From Proteus hauseri ATCC 700826 (GTDB lineage Bacteria > Pseudomonadota > Gammaproteobacteria > Enterobacterales > Enterobacteriaceae): DNA of 64,000 nt. Both the position numbers and the translations under genes were made by a program. Positions within the stretch are counted from its first letter, which is position 1. The number at the start of each line of letters is the position of its first letter. The stretch covers positions 20,002 through 84,001 of the forward strand of contig NZ_LXEV01000014.1 of NCBI RefSeq assembly GCF_001654965.1. Reading direction: 5' to 3'. Positions 62,964 to 64,000 of this stretch are shown here, piece after piece. A model generated the notes under the pieces. The model did not search any database. It was not told where the DNA came from and saw only the letters and a program-made list of their open reading frames with translations.

Positions 62964-64000
62964 CTATTGTGCCTGAACGCGTAATTCAGTTGATGAGCGA
63001 CGAGGATGACCCAATAATGCATTTACATCACTAGATTTAGGTTTAATCAATTTAAAGTGTTGTGACCAATATTCCCATTGCGAAAGTAATACTTCACCTT
63101 GTTGTGAACCCGTTAATCTAACGTGCTCGGTAATCATGCCCCTTAGGTGTTCTGCGAGAATAGCAAAAGAAGCAACAGAAAGTAGCTCGATAGAAGCCGC
63201 ATTGATACGTTGCGAGAGCGTTGCCTCTTCATCTAAAATATAAGCGAATCCACCCGTCATGCCTGCGCCAAAGTTGATACCCGTTTTACCTAAAATACAG
63301 ACAATGCCGCCTGTCATATATTCACAGCCGTTATCACCCACGCCTTCAACAACCGCAATAGCACCAGAATTTCTGACTGCAAAACGCTCACCCGCTAAGC
63401 CAGCTGCATAAAGTTTGCCACCTGTTGCGCCGTAAAGACAGGTATTGCCCATAATGGTTGCTTGATGACTTTTAAATGCTGAACCTATTGGTGGTGAAAT
63501 TACAATACGTCCGCCCGCCATGCCTTTACCAACATAGTCATTAGCATCACCAATCAATGTTAGTTCAACACCTTGCGCATTCCAAACGCCAAAACTTTGT
63601 CCTGCGGTACCGGTAAAGTGCAATTTTAATGGTGTTGCTGATAACCCTGTTTCACCATATTTTTTTGCAATCACACCAGATAAAGTTGCACCCACAGAGC
63701 GATCTGTATTACGAATATCAAAATAGAATGTCTGACTTTTCCGTTGCTCTACCGCTTGATTAGTTTGAGAAATAATTCGCTGATTTAATTCGCCTTTATC
63801 GTAAGTTTCATTTTTTTCTTGGCAAAAAAGTGCGGTGCCAGTAGAGGGTGTTACCGTTTCTAATAAAGGCTCAAGGAACAATTTTTGTTGTTTACTGCTA
63901 TAGCCTTCTAAGCATGAAAGTAAATCCGTTCGGCCAATTAAATCTGTGATTTTTCTTACACCTAGCAATGCCATTAATTCACGTGTTTCTTGCGCAATAA
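62964..64000 (-). CDS. gltB: Glutamate synthase large subunit, C-terminal part; 5' end outside window
   Basis: About 345 C-terminal residues of the roughly 1,490-residue GltB are visible, and the frame is open to the right edge (ETRELMALLGVRKITDLIGRTDLL). The visible part is the gxGXG-repeat beta-helix domain: GTAGQSFGVWNAQGVELTLIG, GKGMAGGRIVISPP, GNTCLYGATGGKLYAAGLAGERFAVRNSGA and GAGMTGGFAYILDE. The catalytic glutaminase and synthase domains are upstream, out of view. Confidence 0.97.
   Translation of the reverse strand, partial: IAQETRELMALLGVRKITDLIGRTDLLSCLEGYSSKQQKLFLEPLLETVTPSTGTALFCQEKNETYDKGELNQRIISQTNQAVEQRKSQTFYFDIRNTDRSVGATLSGVIAKKYGETGLSATPLKLHFTGTAGQSFGVWNAQGVELTLIGDANDYVGKGMAGGRIVISPPIGSAFKSHQATIMGNTCLYGATGGKLYAAGLAGERFAVRNSGAIAVVEGVGDNGCEYMTGGIVCILGKTGINFGAGMTGGFAYILDEEATLSQRINAASIELLSVASFAILAEHLRGMITEHVRLTGSQQGEVLLSQWEYWSQHFKLIKPKSSDVNALLGHPRRSSTELRVQAQ

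Overview
The window is a 64 kb piece of chromosome from an AT-rich gammaproteobacterium of the order Enterobacterales. Nearly every housekeeping protein aligns from memory with its Escherichia coli counterpart (Fis differs at about two residues), and the gene order follows the E. coli fis-dusB-prmA-panF, accBC, mreBCD, rpoN, lpt/mla, degQS-rplM-rpsI-sspAB and gltBD neighbourhoods. The low GC content, codon use and local gene set suggest the Morganellaceae, most likely Proteus. The genus is an inference; the order-level placement is secure.

Region 1 (1 to about 8,970) is the right-hand part of an integrated element beside the 3' end of fis. It holds the end of a P4-type primase/helicase gene, two small cargo genes, and one tightly packed operon: HK97-type capsid, prohead protease, portal, two head-tail connectors, HNH endonuclease, small and large terminase. 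No tail, lysis or tape-measure gene follows; the host fis gene comes next. This is the layout of a capsid-forming phage-inducible chromosomal island (cf-PICI), a satellite that builds its own heads and borrows helper tails. Two features add to this. Two clusters of six TGTKCACC-type iterons, in opposite orientation, bracket the late genes like the P4 ori/crr pair. A 77-nt leader of two stem-loops separated by one unpaired base lies ahead of the capsid gene and matches the architecture of the HK022 put antiterminator RNA.

Region 2 (8,974-20,604, genes mostly on the minus strand) holds dusB-fis with its promoter, prmA, yhdT-panF, accB-accC, aroQ and acuI. An AT-rich insert (13,578-16,830) separates accC from yhdT. 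It encodes a PatB/MalY-like C-S lyase, a hydrophobic amino-acid permease and a divergent Lrp-type regulator, and looks like a cysteine or related sulfur-compound utilisation locus. An 8-bp tandem repeat lies at its edge and a consensus-perfect CRP site lies between aroQ and acuI.

Region 3 (21,292-35,249) has mreBCD, the Maf-like nucleotidase yhdE, rng, yhdP (frameshifted in a C5 tract), a nitrilase-family gene, tldD, a secreted barnase-like RNase with its barstar, darP and pmbA. TldD and PmbA form one protease complex, and MreBCD with MurA and the Mla/Lpt genes serve envelope growth.

Region 4 (35,368-50,774) carries rnk, then npr-rapZ-ptsN-hpf-rpoN-lptB-lptA-lptC-kdsC-kdsD-yrbG on the minus strand: LPS transport and Kdo synthesis, sigma-54, and the nitrogen PTS. 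The divergent mlaFEDCB, ibaG and murA follow, then a DUF2157 membrane protein and a small CPCC protein.

Region 5 (50,792-64,000) contains degS and degQ, zapG, zapE, rplM-rpsI, sspA-sspB, an AbgA-like amidohydrolase with a DcuC-family transporter behind a textbook FNR box, and gltD with the 3' part of gltB, which runs off the right edge.
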